Shown piece after piece: positions 13,136 to 14,267 of a DNA stretch of 14,267 bases; within the stretch, counting starts at the first letter, position 1, and each line of letters opens with the position of its first letter. The notes below the pieces were generated by a model. The model was not told where the DNA came from and did no database searches. It saw nothing but the letters and a program-made list of their open reading frames with translations. The translations under genes were made by a program, and so were the position numbers. Source of the DNA: Candidatus Margulisiibacteriota bacterium. Its GTDB lineage: Bacteria > Margulisbacteria > WOR-1 > XYC2-FULL-46-14 > JAHJBW01. Location: contig JAHJBW010000018.1 of the NCBI GenBank assembly GCA_018813405.1, positions 1 through 14,267 of the forward strand. Direction: 5' to 3'.

Positions 13136-14267
13136 GGTTTCTGTTGAGGGTAACCACCGTCTCAATGTGTTCGGTGTGCGGAAAAAGGTCTACCGGCTGG
13201 GTCCTTTCGATCGAATAGCCGTGGTCGGCCAGCTCTTTTAGGTCGTGGGCGAGAGTTAGGGGGTTGCACGATACATAAATTATCCGTTTGTGCCTGTTCC
13301 TTGCCAGCCGAGATTTTACGTCGGACGTTAATCCTCCCCTGGGCGGGTCCAGGATAACGACATCGGCTTTTTTAAACTTTTTGAGACCCTCGGCGGCGTG
13401 CAGGTGTTCAAACTTAACGTTCTTTACGTCGTTAAGAACAGCATTATCTGCGGCGTCTTTTACTGATGTCCTTACCGCTTCTATTCCCACGACTTCCGAC
13501 GCCCCTTCCGAGAGCCATAGCGCAATGGGACCGACCCCGGCGTAGGCGTCGACCACAAATTCACTGCCGGTCAAAGCGGCGGCTTTGCGGACCTGGTTGT
13601 AAAGTCGAATGGCCTGCGGGGAATTGATTTGAAAAAAAGAATTTAACCGAATCTTGAACACAAACTTATCGAGCCTTTCTTGAAAGAAGGACGGGCCGAA
13701 AACAGGCAGGCTCTTATCGGCCAGGATGGTGTTTCCTTTCTGGGTGTTAATGTTCTGCATGATGCTGACGATGTGTATCTTTTGCTCGCCAAGGGGATAT
13801 TCTTTGTTCCCTTTTACCTGGCGGATGAGCTTTCTTTGCCTTTTGCGGATATCTTCGGCCAGCTTGTAAACAGAGGGCAGGCCGCGCCCGTTAACGACAA
13901 GCCCTATCATTATCTCCCCGGTAAAATGGCCGACGCGGCCTATGTAGTGGCGCAAAAGGCCGGTATGGCTTTTTTCGTCGTAGGCGCTTATTTCCTCATG
14001 CTCAAAAAGCTCTTTGCATATTCGGCCAGCTTCGGTCAGGTAGGGGTTCTGTGTATAGCATTCTTCTATGCTTACCACATCGTGGGTCCTTTTTTTGAAG
14101 TAGCCCATAAGGATGCGGTTGTTCTGCCGGCGGATGGGGAACGAAACCTTGTTGCGGTAAAACCAGGGTTCTTTCATTCCCAGGACATGCTTGATGCGGT
14201 CATAGGGCAGGCCATTCTGCTTAAATGCCTCCTGGATACTCTTGTGCTTGATATGCAGCTGTTCCTC
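13128..14267 (-). CDS. rlmD: RlmD/TrmA-family RNA uridine-5-methyltransferase, 5' end missing
   Basis: The frame is open to the right edge, and 379 codons are visible. The ATG at 14177 is internal, since the upstream 30 codons (starting EEQLHIKHKSIQEAFKQNGL) also match the family just past its iron-sulfur cysteine region. These enzymes make 5-methyluridine in 23S rRNA or tRNA using SAM. Visible are GMKEPWFYRNKVSFPI, FFQINSPQAIRLYNQVRKAA, the SAM site VVDAYAGVGPIALWL (the usual C of YCG is A), VVGIEAV, DVVILDPPRGGL and YVSCNPLTLAHDL. Cys 334 of the visible protein is the expected nucleophile. The FPHTEHIETVV ending is typical. RlmD, RlmCD or TrmA type cannot be separated without the N-terminus, so the symbol is provisional. 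The gap to the NHL gene is 53 bases. Confidence 0.92.
   Translation of the reverse strand, partial: EEQLHIKHKSIQEAFKQNGLPYDRIKHVLGMKEPWFYRNKVSFPIRRQNNRILMGYFKKRTHDVVSIEECYTQNPYLTEAGRICKELFEHEEISAYDEKSHTGLLRHYIGRVGHFTGEIMIGLVVNGRGLPSVYKLAEDIRKRQRKLIRQVKGNKEYPLGEQKIHIVSIMQNINTQKGNTILADKSLPVFGPSFFQERLDKFVFKIRLNSFFQINSPQAIRLYNQVRKAAALTGSEFVVDAYAGVGPIALWLSEGASEVVGIEAVRTSVKDAADNAVLNDVKNVKFEHLHAAEGLKKFKKADVVILDPPRGGLTSDVKSRLARNRHKRIIYVSCNPLTLAHDLKELADHGYSIERTQPVDLFPHTEHIETVVTLNRNLD

Noticed and set aside
14178..14267. Treating ATG 14177 as the rlmD start
   Set aside because: The upstream 30 codons are open to the window edge and match the RlmD/TrmA family, so the gene is truncated by the window and the ATG is internal.

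Overview
The window reads as a chromosomal stretch from an uncultured diderm bacterium. Supporting signs are an AsmA-type protein, RmlC for surface polysaccharide and several secreted proteins. Its MnmG carries a CNPAVGGPAKSQLVREVDALG block that resembles cyanobacterial MnmG, so a lineage near Cyanobacteria (for example Margulisbacteria/Saganbacteria) is plausible, but this is an inference from memory. No rRNA, tRNA, CRISPR array, insertion sequence or phage gene was seen.

Left edge (1 to about 670): an A+T-rich block holds the start of a URO-D-family gene (minus strand), a 334-base gene-free gap, and the last ~50 codons of an aldo/keto reductase. These codons are fused in frame to the first ~117 codons of pyrE. 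The join near 668-673 is either a real deletion/recombination or an assembly chimera.

Left operon (3867 down to 515, minus): a secreted protein of uncertain family, a TPM-domain protein with a Gly-rich tail, LemA, a nitroreductase and the pyrE chimera. A sigma70-type promoter lies ahead of the first gene, and a 20-base perfect palindrome lies between tpm and lemA.

Middle: the only plus-strand gene (4007-6865) encodes a ~950-residue membrane-anchored protein with an HELNH zinc-protease motif followed by a long helical-repeat region. Its stop codon overlaps, on a CTAG palindrome, the stop codon of the convergent AsmA-like gene.

Right operon (11977 down to 6862, minus): a HAD-like protein, mnmG, rmlC and the AsmA-like gene. 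mnmG is unusual. It appears to carry three short in-frame insertions made of palindromic or repeated DNA, and it lacks a block of roughly 50-60 residues in its helical C-terminal part.

Right edge: a secreted NHL-type beta-propeller gene has its own promoter (TTGACT, 17 bases, TATAAT) inside the end of rlmD and its own intrinsic terminator. It is followed by a 5'-truncated RlmD/TrmA-family RNA methyltransferase gene.

Genes fall into two start classes. Most have a clear Shine-Dalgarno sequence. Four or five lack one and instead have a TATAAT-like hexamer 5-7 bases before ATG, which suggests leaderless mRNAs.
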